Source: Acidimicrobiaceae bacterium
Lineage (GTDB): Bacteria; Actinomycetota; Acidimicrobiia; Acidimicrobiales; Aldehydirespiratoraceae
NCBI GenBank assembly: GCA_009837445.1
Contig: VXTM01000042.1
Coordinates: forward strand, 10,155-74,154
Length of the DNA: 64,000 nt
Direction: 5' to 3'
The translations under genes were made by a program, and so were the position numbers. Of this stretch, positions 55,640 through 64,000 are shown piece after piece. Under the pieces are notes generated by a model. The model made no database searches, was not told where the DNA came from, and was given only the letters and a program-made list of their open reading frames with translations. Within the stretch, counting starts at the first letter, position 1, and the number at the start of each line of letters is the position of its first letter.

Positions 55640-56665
55640 CTAGTCCCCTCGCGCCGGGGACCGGGCCGTTCCGGCGGTCGAGTCGCGAACAATCAGGTCG
55701 GGCTGCACCAGCATCGAGATCGGCGCGTCCTCGCCGGTCAGGCGGGCTACGAGATGCTCGACGAGCAGCGCTCCGACCTGCTCCATGGGCTGACGCAACG
55801 ACGTCAGGCTCGGCGCGGCCAGCGAAGCAGCCGGGATGTCATCGAACCCTGTCACCGCCACATCGCGACCGGGCTCGAGGCCCTCGTCCCGAAGGCCGGC
55901 CATGACGCCCAGGGCCAGGGTGTCCGACACCGACACGACCGCGGTCGGATCGTGGTCTCTCAACAACGCCGGCACGAGCTTGCGACCCAGGTCGAAGTCG
56001 TCAATCGAACGGACCACCCGACCGGGGTCGAGGCCGAGGGCGCCGGCGCGTCCGACGAACCCAGCGAGGCGGTCGTCGCCGGTCGCCGAGCCCTCGGGCC
56101 AGCCGACAAAGGCGATCCGCTCATGACCCAGAGAGTGGAGGTGATTCACCGCGGCCGCGATTCCCGAAGCGCCGTCGACGTCCACCGAGGCGACCGATTC
56201 GTCGTCTACGCGACCGAAGCAGGCGAAGGGGATGGCCCGCTCCTGGAGGAACGCCACCCGGGGATCCCGGTAGTCGATCCCCGACAGCACGAACCCGTCC
56301 GCGCCGCCGCGGCGAATCAACTCGGCGTAGGGCCGCACCCGATCCCCACCCTTCTGGGCGAACAGCAGCACCTCGAGGTCTTCCTCTGCGGCCCTCGACA
56401 CCACGTGGTGCAGGAACACATCGAGCGCGAAGTTGCGGGCCGCGTCGGCAGGCAGGCAGTAAGCCAGCAGGAAGGTCCGTCCCGCAGGCAGGCTCTTGGC
56501 GGCTCGGCTGGCGCGGTAGCCCAGCTTCTCGATGGCCTCGAGCACCTTTGCCCGCGTCTTGCCGCGAACGTGAGGGTGGCCGTTGACGACATTCGACACC
56601 GTCGCAGTCGAGACGCCGGCCGCTTCGGCGACGTCGCGTATGGTCGGGCGCTTCACCGGATCCAT
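55640..56665 (-). CDS. LacI-family transcriptional regulator
   Basis: This 341-residue repressor has the LacI helix-turn-helix at the N-terminus (TIRDVAEAAGVSTATVSNVV, about residues 8-27), the hinge helix (ASRAAKSLPAGRT) and a sugar-binding type I periplasmic fold (LGHERIAFVGW, then VVSVSDTLALGVMAGLRD and VAVTGFDDIPAA). It should release its operator when a sugar binds. Two LacI-type half-sites lie just upstream, between it and the divergent glycosidase gene. The binding-protein gene follows on the same strand after about 95 bp, so the regulator and transporter may form one operon. Confidence 0.94.
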   Translation of the reverse strand: MDPVKRPTIRDVAEAAGVSTATVSNVVNGHPHVRGKTRAKVLEAIEKLGYRASRAAKSLPAGRTFLLAYCLPADAARNFALDVFLHHVVSRAAEEDLEVLLFAQKGGDRVRPYAELIRRGGADGFVLSGIDYRDPRVAFLQERAIPFACFGRVDDESVASVDVDGASGIAAAVNHLHSLGHERIAFVGWPEGSATGDDRLAGFVGRAGALGLDPGRVVRSIDDFDLGRKLVPALLRDHDPTAVVSVSDTLALGVMAGLRDEGLEPGRDVAVTGFDDIPAASLAAPSLTSLRQPMEQVGALLVEHLVARLTGEDAPISMLVQPDLIVRDSTAGTARSPARGD

Positions 56666-56688
56666 CGGCGCCTACCATACACAGTTTC

Positions 56689-56716
56689 TTGAAGCGTTTC
56701 AATAAACGTTTCAAAA
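56689..56716. promoter_or_regulatory. Double LacI-type operator
   Basis: TTGAAGCGTTTCAA (56689-56702) is a perfect LacI-class palindrome except at the centre. It is followed directly by ATAAACGTTTCAAAA (56702-56716), a second site with the AACGTT core. The pair lies between the divergent lacI-type gene and the glycosidase gene. Confidence 0.75.
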
Positions 56717-56828
56717 AATGTCTGGAGCCTGCCATACTTCGGGTCCGGCAAAGTGGCGCCGGCCCGCACCCGGACCCGCCGCTTGCCCCCAACGGTTGCC
56801 AAGACTCAGGGTCACGACTCAACACAGC

Positions 56829-58763
56829 ATGCCCGCACCCTTTCCCGAACACGGCCTGAGCCTGACCCGGGCCGGCCTCGCGCTCGTCACTAGCAGCGAC
56901 GGGACTATCACCGGCCAGGACGCGGGCGGGCTCTACCGCCGTGACCGGCGGATCGTGTCGGAGATGCGCTTGCTCGTTGACGGATCGCCCCCGGCGCAGC
57001 TGAGCGGCACCCGGACCGCGGCCAGCGCCGATCGACTCACCTACAGCTACTGGAACGAGGCACCCGATCCGCAGGCCATCATCGTGCGGGAGCGCTCATT
57101 GGACACCGGTTACCGCGAGGCCATCGTCGTGCAGGGCTTCCGGGAGCCGGTGTCGCTTCAGATCGAGATCCGGCTGGTACCGGGCAACGCGACCGTCTAT
57201 CACCTCGACGACGAGGACCGGACACAACCCGGCGACACCCTTGCGGAGGCGAGCTTGTGGGCCGAAGGCGCGGAGGTGACCGCCACCACCGTGACCGCCG
57301 AACTGGTTGTGGATCCGGGAGAGAGAGCGGCGTTCACATGGGGTATCGACCTCGGCGCGACCATGCCCGATCCTCGGGCCGTCACCTCGGTTCGGGGGTC
57401 TGACCCGCGGCTTCAACCAGCACTGGAGCACGCCGCCTGGGACCTCGAGGCCCTGACCGTAATCGACCCCAACACCGCCAGGCCCTTCGTGGCCGCCGGT
57501 GCGCCCCATTTCCTGGCGGTCTTCGGGCGCGACACTCTCAACGCATCGCGCCTCGCGATGATCGCCAACCCGGAGCGGAGCCTCGACACGCTGGATCTCC
57601 TGGCCGCGTACCAGGGCCGCACGCGCCACGACCTCACGCTGGAGGCTCCGGGCGGGATCCTGCACGAACTGCGCATCGGCGACATGGGGGTGTTCGGCCT
57701 GGAGCCGGGCACCTCGTACTACGGCAGCATCGATTCCACACCGCTGTTCGTGGTGACGCTGGCGGAGGCTCTCCACTGGGGTGCGCCCCTCGACCGGATC
57801 CGGCGCCTGCTGCCGGCAGCCAGGACCGCCATGGTCTGGTGCCGGAACCATACCGACGAGCTCGGATTCCTTCAGTCCGTGCCGCACCAGACCGGGCTCG
57901 GAAACCAGGCCTGGAAGGACTCCGGAGACTCGATCGTCCGGCCCGACGGGACCGTGGTCGTGGGCGCCAACAGTCCCGTCGAGGTGCAGGGCTACGTGCA
58001 CCAGGCTCTGCTCGGGTTGGCCGAGGTGGAGGCGGCTACCGGCGACCTCGGTGCCGAGGCCTCACTTCGCCGGGAAGCCGCCGCATTCGCTGAGCGCTTC
58101 CAGCAGCACTTCGTCCTCGCCGACAACCCGGCCCTCATCGCGATGGCCCTCGACTCCGAAGGGGCGCCCATCGGGGTACGAGCCTCCAACGCTGGTCGCC
58201 TCCTGGCCACCGAGCTGATCGACGACGACCTAGCCGAACGGCTGGCCGATCGCCTAATGAGCGGTGACGAGTTCTCGGGGTGGGGCATACGGACCTTGGC
58301 TGAATCCGAAACCGCCTACAACCCCCTCGGATACCACATCGGCTCCGTCTGGCCCCACGACAACGCCATGATTCTGCAGGGGCTCGCGCACCGCGGCCTC
58401 GACCACCACGCCCGGCGATTGGCAGCTGCCCTCATCGACCTCGCCGCCGCCGAGCACTACCAGCTTCCGGAGCTGCTCGGCGGGTTCGGCCGCGACCACT
58501 TCCCGGAACCGGTCCCGTATCCGGCTTCAGGGCGCCCCCAGGCGTGGGCTGCGGCCGTCCCCTACCAGATCGTGACCTCTCTGCTGGGCCTGCAACCCGC
58601 CCTGCACCGGGACGAGTTGCGGTTGCGACCCATTCTCGAAGCGGACCAGCGCATAGTCGTCGCCGACCTGCAGGTCGGCGGGCGCAGCCTCACGATCGAA
58701 GCCCGCGGTGCCGACGCGACCGTCACCGGCGACACCGACGGACTGGCCATCACCATCGGCTGA
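56829..58763 (+). CDS. Glycogen-debranching-type glycosidase (amylo-alpha-1,6-glucosidase family)
   Basis: This 644-residue protein has an N-terminal beta-sandwich domain of the bacterial GDE type ([20 protein letters not shown], then [13 protein letters not shown] and [10 protein letters not shown]). A six-hairpin toroid follows, with [37 protein letters not shown] and [19 protein letters not shown]. Such enzymes hydrolyse glucosidic bonds in glucans or oligosaccharides. There is no signal peptide, so it acts inside the cell on what the neighbouring importer brings in. The ATG at 56829 fits the family N-terminus but has no ribosome site, and an in-frame ATG at 56718 is possible. It is controlled from the double LacI-type operator. 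Confidence 0.87.
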   Translation: MPAPFPEHGLSLTRAGLALVTSSDGTITGQDAGGLYRRDRRIVSEMRLLVDGSPPAQLSGTRTAASADRLTYSYWNEAPDPQAIIVRERSLDTGYREAIVVQGFREPVSLQIEIRLVPGNATVYHLDDEDRTQPGDTLAEASLWAEGAEVTATTVTAELVVDPGERAAFTWGIDLGATMPDPRAVTSVRGSDPRLQPALEHAAWDLEALTVIDPNTARPFVAAGAPHFLAVFGRDTLNASRLAMIANPERSLDTLDLLAAYQGRTRHDLTLEAPGGILHELRIGDMGVFGLEPGTSYYGSIDSTPLFVVTLAEALHWGAPLDRIRRLLPAARTAMVWCRNHTDELGFLQSVPHQTGLGNQAWKDSGDSIVRPDGTVVVGANSPVEVQGYVHQALLGLAEVEAATGDLGAEASLRREAAAFAERFQQHFVLADNPALIAMALDSEGAPIGVRASNAGRLLATELIDDDLAERLADRLMSGDEFSGWGIRTLAESETAYNPLGYHIGSVWPHDNAMILQGLAHRGLDHHARRLAAALIDLAAAEHYQLPELLGGFGRDHFPEPVPYPASGRPQAWAAAVPYQIVTSLLGLQPALHRDELRLRPILEADQRIVVADLQVGGRSLTIEARGADATVTGDTDGLAITIG

Positions 58764-58794
58764 CTGATCGGCTGACAGCTGCCAGTCACCCGAC

Positions 58795-60333
58795 TCAGTG
58801 GCGGAACTGGCGTTCTCCGGTTAGGAGCATGGCGATGTTGCGCTCGTCGGCCGCGGCGATGACCGCAGTGTCGTTGATCGAGCCGCCGGGCTGCACGACT
58901 ACCGCGGCTCCGGCGTCGGCCGCGGCACCGACGCCGTCGGCGAACGGGTAGAAGCCGTCGCTGGCGCAGGCGCCGCCCGCGGCCCGGCCCGCGGCCTTGG
59001 CCGCGGCGATCTCGCCGGCCTGCACCCGGTTCTGCTGGCCGGCGCCAATGCCCCAAGCGGTCCGGTCCCGGGCCAGCACCACCGCGTTGGAGCTCGTGTG
59101 GGCGCACACCCGCCAGGCGAACACGGCGTCGGCAAGTTCGGCGCCGGTGGGTTGCCGGGCGGTGACCACCTGCCAACCGGCCGGGTCGGCCTCCAGCCGG
59201 CGGGTCGTCTGCACCAGGAAGTCGTCTCCCGAGCCGCCGAGGGTTCGCAGTTCCCAGCTCGCCTTGCCGGGTTCGCCTCGGGGTGCTTCCAGCAGGCGGG
59301 TGTTGGCTCGGCGGGCGACTAGGCGCTCGATCACTCCGTCGGCGTAGCCGGGGGCGATCACCACATCGGCCTGGGCCGCCGCCGCCATGGCCTCGGCCGT
59401 CGCCTCGTCGATCACCGCATTGACGGCCACCACCCCGCCGAAGGCGCTGCGGGGGTCGCAGTCGAAGGCCCGCGAGTAGGCCGTCGTCAAGCTGTCCGCC
59501 ACGGCCGCCCCGCACGGGTTGGCGTGCTTCACGATCACAACGGCCGGCCCGTCGCCCAGGTTGTGGGCCAGCCGCCAGGCCGCCTCGGCGTCCATCAGGT
59601 TGAGGTAGCTCAATGCGGGACCACCATGCTGGACGACGCCGTCGAAGAACCCGGATGTTCCCCGGGCTCGGTAGCGGGCGCCATCCTGGTGCGGGTTCTC
59701 GCCGTAGCGCAGCGTCTCGGCCCGCTCGAGTTCCAAGCGGATTGCCGACGGCAGGCCAAACTCGTCCGACTCGTCCCCGGCATCGAACCAGCCGGTGATC
59801 GCAGCCTCGTACGCCGCTGTGCGGGCGAAGGCCTTGCGGGCCAGACGACCGCGCGTCGCCGCCGACAGCCGCCCGGCTGAGCGGAGTTCGTCAAGGACCG
59901 GCTCGTAGTCGGCGGGATCGACCACCACGCCGACATGAGCATGGTTCTTCGCCGCGGCCCGCACCATGGTCGGGCCGCCGATGTCGATCGTCTCGATGCC
60001 CGGCGATTCCTCGAACGGGTAGAGGTTCACCACCACCAGGTCGATCGGGTCGATGCCGTTGGCCTCCAGGTCGGCCCGGTGGGCGGGGTCGTCGCGGTCG
60101 GCCAGGATCCCGCCGTGGATGCGGGGATGGAGGGTCACCACCCGATGCCCCAGCATGGTCGGCGAGCCGGTGTAGTCGGCGGTGTCGGCTACGGGCAGGC
60201 CAGCAGCCTCGATCGCATGGGCTGTGCCCCCGCTGGCGATCAGATCCCAGCCCAGCTCCACCAATCCCGCGGCCAACTCGACCACGCCCGCCTTGTCGTA
60301 GACGGAGATCAGCGCCCGCGGCGGTGCATCCAT
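58795..60333 (-). CDS. purH: Bifunctional AICAR transformylase/IMP cyclohydrolase
   Basis: This 512-residue enzyme carries out the last two steps of purine synthesis. The N-terminal MGS-like cyclohydrolase domain ([42 protein letters not shown]) is followed by the transformylase domain ([27 protein letters not shown]-type GGVVAVN and the final [17 protein letters not shown]). The length is normal. The ATG at 60333 keeps the family start. It is convergent with the glycosidase gene and follows sucD on the same strand. Confidence 0.97.
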   Translation of the reverse strand: MDAPPRALISVYDKAGVVELAAGLVELGWDLIASGGTAHAIEAAGLPVADTADYTGSPTMLGHRVVTLHPRIHGGILADRDDPAHRADLEANGIDPIDLVVVNLYPFEESPGIETIDIGGPTMVRAAAKNHAHVGVVVDPADYEPVLDELRSAGRLSAATRGRLARKAFARTAAYEAAITGWFDAGDESDEFGLPSAIRLELERAETLRYGENPHQDGARYRARGTSGFFDGVVQHGGPALSYLNLMDAEAAWRLAHNLGDGPAVVIVKHANPCGAAVADSLTTAYSRAFDCDPRSAFGGVVAVNAVIDEATAEAMAAAAQADVVIAPGYADGVIERLVARRANTRLLEAPRGEPGKASWELRTLGGSGDDFLVQTTRRLEADPAGWQVVTARQPTGAELADAVFAWRVCAHTSSNAVVLARDRTAWGIGAGQQNRVQAGEIAAAKAAGRAAGGACASDGFYPFADGVGAAADAGAAVVVQPGGSINDTAVIAAADERNIAMLLTGERQFRH

Positions 60334-60345
60334 CTCAGCCAGTGT

Positions 60346-61230
60346 CTACAGGCCAGCGACGATCTCCACCATCAGGTCGCCGGCCTCGGTGGGGTTCTGG
60401 CCCACCCGGGCCCCGGCGGCGGCCAGAGCCTCCATCTTGGCCGCGGCGGTGCCCTTGCCGCCCGACACGATGGCACCGGCATGGCCCATCTTCTTTCCCG
60501 GCGGGGCGGTGACCCCGGCGATGTACGCGGCCACCGGCTTGGTCATGTGCTCGGCGATGAACTCCGCCGCCTCCTCCTCAGCCGATCCGCCGATCTCACC
60601 GATCATCATCACCGCCCGGGTCTCCGGATCGGCCTCGAAGGCGGCCAGGCAGTCGATGAAGCTGGTGCCCGGCACCGGGTCGCCACCGATGCCCACGCAG
60701 GTGGTGACCCCGATCCCCTGCTGCTGGAGCTCGTACAGGGCCTGGTATGTGAGCGTGCCCGAGCGGCTCACGATGCCCACCGGACCTCCCGGCTTGGCGA
60801 TGTGCCCCGCGGTGATGCCGATGTTGCACTGGCCCGGTGTGATGATGCCCGGGCAGTTGGGGCCCAGCAGCCGGACGGTGGGATGGTCTCGCCGCAGCTT
60901 GTTGAACAGGAACGCCTCGTCGTGGGCGGGCACTCCCTCGGTAATGACGACCACCAGCTCCATCTGGGCCTCGGCCGCCTCGAGCACCGCTCCCCGCACT
61001 CCCGGCGCGGGGATGAACACGCAGCTGGCGGTGGCGCCGGTGGCGGCCGCGGCCTCCGCGACGGTGGCGAATATCGGCACACCGTCCACGTCGGTGCCCG
61101 CCTTGCGGGGGTTGGTGCCCGCCACCACCTTGGTGCCGTAGTCCCGGTTGAGCAGGCCGTAGTAGCGGCCCTGGGAGCCGGTGAGCCCCTGGTACACCAC
61201 CCGGGTGTTCTCGTCCACGAAGATGCTCAT
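60346..61230 (-). CDS. sucD: Succinyl-CoA ligase alpha subunit
   Basis: This 294-residue subunit carries the phosphohistidine of succinyl-CoA synthetase: H250 in MGHAGAIVSGG. GLTGSQGRYYG near the start and LGPNCPGIITPGQ are the CoA- and phosphate-binding regions. With SucC it makes succinate and ATP (or GTP) in the TCA cycle. The start overlaps the sucC stop by 4 bp (ATGA), so the subunits are co-translated. It ends 12 bp before the purH start. Confidence 0.97.
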   Translation of the reverse strand: MSIFVDENTRVVYQGLTGSQGRYYGLLNRDYGTKVVAGTNPRKAGTDVDGVPIFATVAEAAAATGATASCVFIPAPGVRGAVLEAAEAQMELVVVITEGVPAHDEAFLFNKLRRDHPTVRLLGPNCPGIITPGQCNIGITAGHIAKPGGPVGIVSRSGTLTYQALYELQQQGIGVTTCVGIGGDPVPGTSFIDCLAAFEADPETRAVMMIGEIGGSAEEEAAEFIAEHMTKPVAAYIAGVTAPPGKKMGHAGAIVSGGKGTAAAKMEALAAAGARVGQNPTEAGDLMVEIVAGL

Positions 61231-62390
61231 GGCAGGTCCTGCCCCGGCCCGGCTCCGGCCAGTTCCACCGCCCGGCGGGCGGCGTCGAGCATGGTGGGCT
61301 CCATCCTCAGGGCGTCGCTCAGGTGGGGCTCCAGCAGTTCCCTGCCCTCGGCTGCGTTGGTGCCGTCGAGACGGATGACGATGGGCGAGTCGATTTCCAC
61401 CCGCCCGGTGGCCTCGATGATGCCGTTGGCGATCTCCTCGCCCCGGGTGATGCCGCCGAAGATGTTGATCAGGATGGACCGCACCGCGGGATCGTTGTTG
61501 ATCACCTCCAGCGCATTCGACATGACCTCGGCGTTGGCCCCGCCGCCGATGTCGAGGAAGTTGGCCGGCCGGCCCCCCACCTGGTTGACCACGTCCACCG
61601 TGCTCATGGCCAGGCCCGCGCCGTTGGCGATCACCCCCACCGACCCGTCCAGGCCCACGTACTGCAACCCCTTGGCGTGGGCGGCCTGCTCCCGCTCGTC
61701 GCGGGTCTGGGTGGCGTCGTAGGAGGCGTAGTCGTCGTGGCGGAAGGTGCTGTTGCCGTCCAGAGTGATCTTGGAGTCGAGCAGGACGACCTCGTCGGCG
61801 GAGGTGACGATCAGCGGGTTGACCTCCACCAGATCGGCGTCGGCGTCCACGTAGGCCCGGTACAGGGTCTCGAGGACACCGGCGACCGCCTCCGCAACGG
61901 CTTCAGGGATGCGGGCGGCCTGAACCCACTGGCGGCACGCCTGGCGCGACAGGCCGTCCACCGGGTCGATGTGGATGCGGGCGATGGCTTCGGGATCTCT
62001 GGCGGCCACCGTCTCGATCTCGACCCCTCCCTCGACCGACAGCATCCCCAGGTGCTTGCGGGCGGATCGGTCCAGCGTGAAGCTGGCGTAGTACTCCTCG
62101 GCGATGTCCGACGCCTGCTCGATCCACAGGCGCCGCACGATGTGGCCCGAGATGTCGAGGCTCAGGATGTCGGAGGCGTGGCCGCGCACCGCGTCGAGGT
62201 CGCCGGCCAGCTTCACGCCCCCGGCCTTGCCCCGACCGCCGGTGTGGACCTGGGCCTTGACCACCACCGGCAACCCGAGCCTGGTGGCCGCCGCGACGGC
62301 CTCGGAGGGCGACAAGGCCACCTCACCCGAGGGCACAGGGAGCCCGTACCGGGCGAACAACTCCTTGCCCTGGTGTTCGAACAAATCCAC
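61227..62390 (-). CDS. sucC: Succinyl-CoA ligase beta subunit
   Basis: This 387-residue subunit has the ATP-grasp nucleotide-binding domain (DLFEHQGKELFARYGLPVP, then KAQVHTGGRGKAGGVKL) and the C-terminal CoA-ligase part (DIGGGANAE, INIFGGITRGEEIANGI). I chose the GTG at 62390. It gives the family start VDLFEHQ, and a TAGTAT -10 element ends 8 nt upstream, which makes a leaderless message likely. The promoter overlaps that of the divergent membrane-protein gene. Confidence 0.96.
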   Translation of the reverse strand: MDLFEHQGKELFARYGLPVPSGEVALSPSEAVAAATRLGLPVVVKAQVHTGGRGKAGGVKLAGDLDAVRGHASDILSLDISGHIVRRLWIEQASDIAEEYYASFTLDRSARKHLGMLSVEGGVEIETVAARDPEAIARIHIDPVDGLSRQACRQWVQAARIPEAVAEAVAGVLETLYRAYVDADADLVEVNPLIVTSADEVVLLDSKITLDGNSTFRHDDYASYDATQTRDEREQAAHAKGLQYVGLDGSVGVIANGAGLAMSTVDVVNQVGGRPANFLDIGGGANAEVMSNALEVINNDPAVRSILINIFGGITRGEEIANGIIEATGRVEIDSPIVIRLDGTNAAEGRELLEPHLSDALRMEPTMLDAARRAVELAGAGPGQDLP

Positions 62391-62397
62391 GGGAGGC

Positions 62398-62404
62398 GAT
62401 ACTA
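62398..62404. promoter_or_regulatory. Overlapping divergent -10 elements (sucC and membrane protein)
   Basis: GATACTA contains GATACT for the rightward gene and TAGTAT for sucC. Each ends 8 nt before its start codon, so both messages should be leaderless and the two promoters compete for the same DNA. Confidence 0.5.
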
Positions 62405-62411
62405 GGCCGCG

Positions 62412-62879
62412 ATGCCTGTTTCCAGCGGACCCCGGCCGAGCCTGCGGGCCGCCATCGTGGTCGGCTTGGCCGGCGTGGTGGTGGCGCTGGGCCTGGTGGG
62501 GGCGGTGCTGCTGCTGACCCGCACCGGAACCGACGTCGAGATCCGCCTGGGCGACCGCGACTTCCGGGATATGGAGATCGGGCGGATCAGCGCCGAGATA
62601 AAGGACCGGGGCCCGATCCTGTTCGGCGATGTGGCCGCCGGCAGCCTCGACATCATCCTGCAGCACATCGGCGACGATCCGGAGACGGGATGGTTCGCCT
62701 TCGAGGCCCGGCGCACGGGCCAGAGCCGCGACTGCTTCTTCCGGTGGCGGCCCGAGGAGTCCGACTTCGTCAACACCTGCGACCCCGACGACGTCGTCGA
62801 CGCGGCCGGAACCGGCTTGCGCCAGTTCGGCGTGACTGTGGTGGACGGCGACGTCCGGGTAGACATCAACCCATCCTGA
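62412..62879 (+). CDS. Small membrane-anchored protein of unknown function
   Basis: This 155-residue protein has one clear membrane helix near the N-terminus (about residues 13-35, Val/Ala/Leu/Gly-rich, before a TRTGTD segment), so most of the chain should lie outside the cell. The rest is a mixed alpha/beta domain with DVEIRLGDRDFRDMEIG, GPILFGDVAAGSLDIILQHI and two Cys (CFFRW, FVNTC) that may form a disulfide. I do not recognise the family. It is followed at 62902 by the AlaX-type gene, and the pair may be co-transcribed. It shares a promoter region with sucC. Confidence 0.7.
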   Translation: MPVSSGPRPSLRAAIVVGLAGVVVALGLVGAVLLLTRTGTDVEIRLGDRDFRDMEIGRISAEIKDRGPILFGDVAAGSLDIILQHIGDDPETGWFAFEARRTGQSRDCFFRWRPEESDFVNTCDPDDVVDAAGTGLRQFGVTVVDGDVRVDINPS

Positions 62880-62901
62880 CTAGCCGCACGGGAGGCCCCC
62901 C

Positions 62902-63630
62902 ATGGCTGACGTGAACCCCACTGACCGCATCTTCCTGCGAGACGCCCAGTGCCAGTCCTTCGACGCGACGGTCGTCGCGGTCGACAGCGACGGCCGGGTG
63001 GCCCTCGACGCCAGCGCCTTCTACGCCACCAGCGGGGGCCAGCCCCACGACACGGGCACGCTGAGCTGGGACGGCGGCTCGGCCGCGGTGACCGACGTGC
63101 GGGGCCACGATGTGGTGTGGCACACCCTCGACGGCGACGCCCCGGCGGTGGGCACAGCCGTGCACGGGGAGCTCGACTGGGGGCGTCGCCACGCCCTGAT
63201 GCGCACCCACACGGCGCTGCACATCCTGTGCGGCGTGATCTACAACACCTGGGGAGTGTCGGTGACCGGCGGCAACATGGCGCCGCTGTCGGCCCGCATG
63301 GACTTCGAGTTCGATCCCCTGCCCGAGGGGTTCGCGGCTCAGGTCACCGAGCTCGTCAACGCTGAGATCGCGGCCGACCGACCCATCGAGATCTCGTTCC
63401 TGCCCCGGGCCGAGGCCCTCGCCGACGAGGACCTGATCCGCACCAAGGTCAACCTGATTCCCGAGTCGGTGCAGGAGATCCGGGTGGTCGACATCGTCGG
63501 GCTCGACAAGCAGGCCGACGGGGGTACCCACCTGCCCTCCACCGGCGAGGTGGGCCGCTTCGAGGTGGTCAAGACCGAGTCGAAGGGCAAGGCCAACAAG
63601 CGCCTCCGCATAGCCGTCCACGACGCCTAG
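62902..63630 (+). CDS. Alanyl-tRNA editing protein (AlaX type)
   Basis: This 242-residue protein has the alanyl-tRNA synthetase editing-domain fold (tRNA_SAD). It should hydrolyse Ser- or Gly-tRNA-Ala made by mistake. GGQPHDTGTL lies in the N-terminal barrel, the zinc-site histidines are H103 and H107 (RTHTALHIL) and H210 (DGGTHL), and the usual Cys four residues before that last His is Asp here (D206). GGGAGG lies just upstream of the ATG at 62902. Asp at this position occurs in some stand-alone AlaX proteins as I recall, so loss of activity is not implied. Confidence 0.88.
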   Translation: MADVNPTDRIFLRDAQCQSFDATVVAVDSDGRVALDASAFYATSGGQPHDTGTLSWDGGSAAVTDVRGHDVVWHTLDGDAPAVGTAVHGELDWGRRHALMRTHTALHILCGVIYNTWGVSVTGGNMAPLSARMDFEFDPLPEGFAAQVTELVNAEIAADRPIEISFLPRAEALADEDLIRTKVNLIPESVQEIRVVDIVGLDKQADGGTHLPSTGEVGRFEVVKTESKGKANKRLRIAVHDA

Positions 63631-63669
63631 GGCCGGCTGCGGCGTCGACGCCTGGCACCCGCCGATGGC

Positions 63670-64000
63670 TCAGATCTTCTCCAAGGGGGCCCACAATAGG
63701 AGCAGGCGCTTCTCGCCGACGCTGCCGAACCGCACCGAGGCCTCCGCCTCGTCGCCAGCACCGGCGATGTCGATGATGACCCCGTCACCCCACTGGGAGT
63801 GGCGGACATCGTCGCCCACCTTGAGGTCCATGCGGTCGGCGCCCGAGGGCGCCGGCCTCACCCGCCGACCGGCCTCCAGGGCCCGGTCCACGATCTCATC
63901 GCGGTTGACCGACGCCCGGTCGAGGCTGCGCTCACGCCGGCTGCGGCGGTAGTAGCGGCTGCGCGCCACCCGGGAGCCGTCCACCGTCTGCACCAACTCG
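63670..64000 (-). CDS. pcrA: UvrD/PcrA-type DNA helicase, C-terminal end only
   Basis: Only about 110 C-terminal residues are in the window; the gene continues past the right edge. A basic linker (RSRYYRRSRRERSLDR) is followed by the Tudor-like PcrA tail: LKVGDDVRHSQWGDGVIID, then SVRFGSVGEKRLLLLWAPLEKI at the very end. This tail binds RNA polymerase in known PcrA/UvrD proteins, so the gene is probably pcrA, a superfamily 1 helicase of repair and replication. The motor motifs lie outside the window and could not be checked. Confidence 0.8.
   Translation of the reverse strand, partial: ELVQTVDGSRVARSRYYRRSRRERSLDRASVNRDEIVDRALEAGRRVRPAPSGADRMDLKVGDDVRHSQWGDGVIIDIAGAGDEAEASVRFGSVGEKRLLLLWAPLEKI

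Noticed and set aside
1-64000. tRNA, rRNA, tmRNA or other structured RNA genes
   Set aside because: I looked for tRNA-like cloverleaf ends and rRNA signatures in the intergenic gaps and saw none. A covariance search would be needed to exclude small RNAs.

Overview
The window is 64 kb of visibly high-GC bacterial DNA from a chromosome, not a plasmid or phage: ileS, nrdAB, purH, sucCD, citrate synthase and the end of pcrA are spread along it. Lipoproteins with an AAACGDD-type lipobox, F420/flavin LLM oxidoreductases, P450s, a GPP34 protein and many apparently leaderless promoters (TAnnnT followed 6-8 nt later by the start codon) point to Actinomycetota. The style of the acidic lipoprotein linkers makes me favour Acidimicrobiia, but this is inference from sequence style, not a phylogeny.

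Layout. 1-5.8 kb: a betaine-type (ProV/ProW/ProX) uptake operon with two tandem giant permeases; its binding protein runs off the left edge. 5.9-16.4 kb: an acidic repeat protein, an SDR, ileS, a 2OG-Fe(II) oxygenase, class Ia nrdAB and a GPP34 protein. 16.4-32.2 kb: a catabolic region made of livK-livF-livH-livMG plus an FAH-family enzyme and an aldehyde dehydrogenase, a MarR regulator, an SDR/LLM/amino-acid-decarboxylase operon, and a divergent operon with an acetoacetate-decarboxylase-like protein, a P450, an extradiol dioxygenase and a class I glutamine amidotransferase, then another LLM enzyme. 32.3-37 kb: a second betaine-type transporter (one giant permease, ATPase, divergent binding protein). 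37-41.3 kb: glutamine-synthetase-like enzyme, acyl-CoA dehydrogenase, alpha/beta hydrolase and PuuD-like gamma-glutamyl hydrolase. 41.3-45.6 kb: a lower-GC defence-like island with a cytosine methyltransferase, a PD-(D/E)xK nuclease and a tightly overlapping three-gene cassette whose third protein has a HEPN-type Rx6H motif. 45.6-51.6 kb: homocysteine methyltransferase, TauD-like dioxygenase, LLM enzyme, citrate synthase, P450. 51.8-58.8 kb: a remnant of a second homocysteine methyltransferase next to a LacI-controlled sugar ABC cassette and a glycogen-debranching-type glycosidase. 58.8-64 kb: purH, sucD, sucC, a small membrane protein, an AlaX-type editing protein and the pcrA C-terminus.

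How the genes may work together. A 20-bp palindrome of the form nnCGTTyGGTnnCAAACGnn lies directly against the -10 element of livK, of the acetoacetate-decarboxylase-like/P450 operon and of the acyl-CoA dehydrogenase, and lies between the two divergent operons at 27.5 kb. One copy sits in the marR/livK intergenic region. The simplest reading is a single MarR regulon covering uptake, decarboxylation, oxygenation, ring cleavage and downstream steps of one (probably aromatic, possibly amine-containing) substrate. The nearby glutamine-synthetase-like, class I amidotransferase and PuuD-like genes suggest gamma-glutamylated amine intermediates. The substrate is not known.

The best candidates for something undescribed are this regulon, the three-gene HEPN/winged-helix cassette, and the unusual extra membrane domain of about 340 residues on all three ProW-type permeases.
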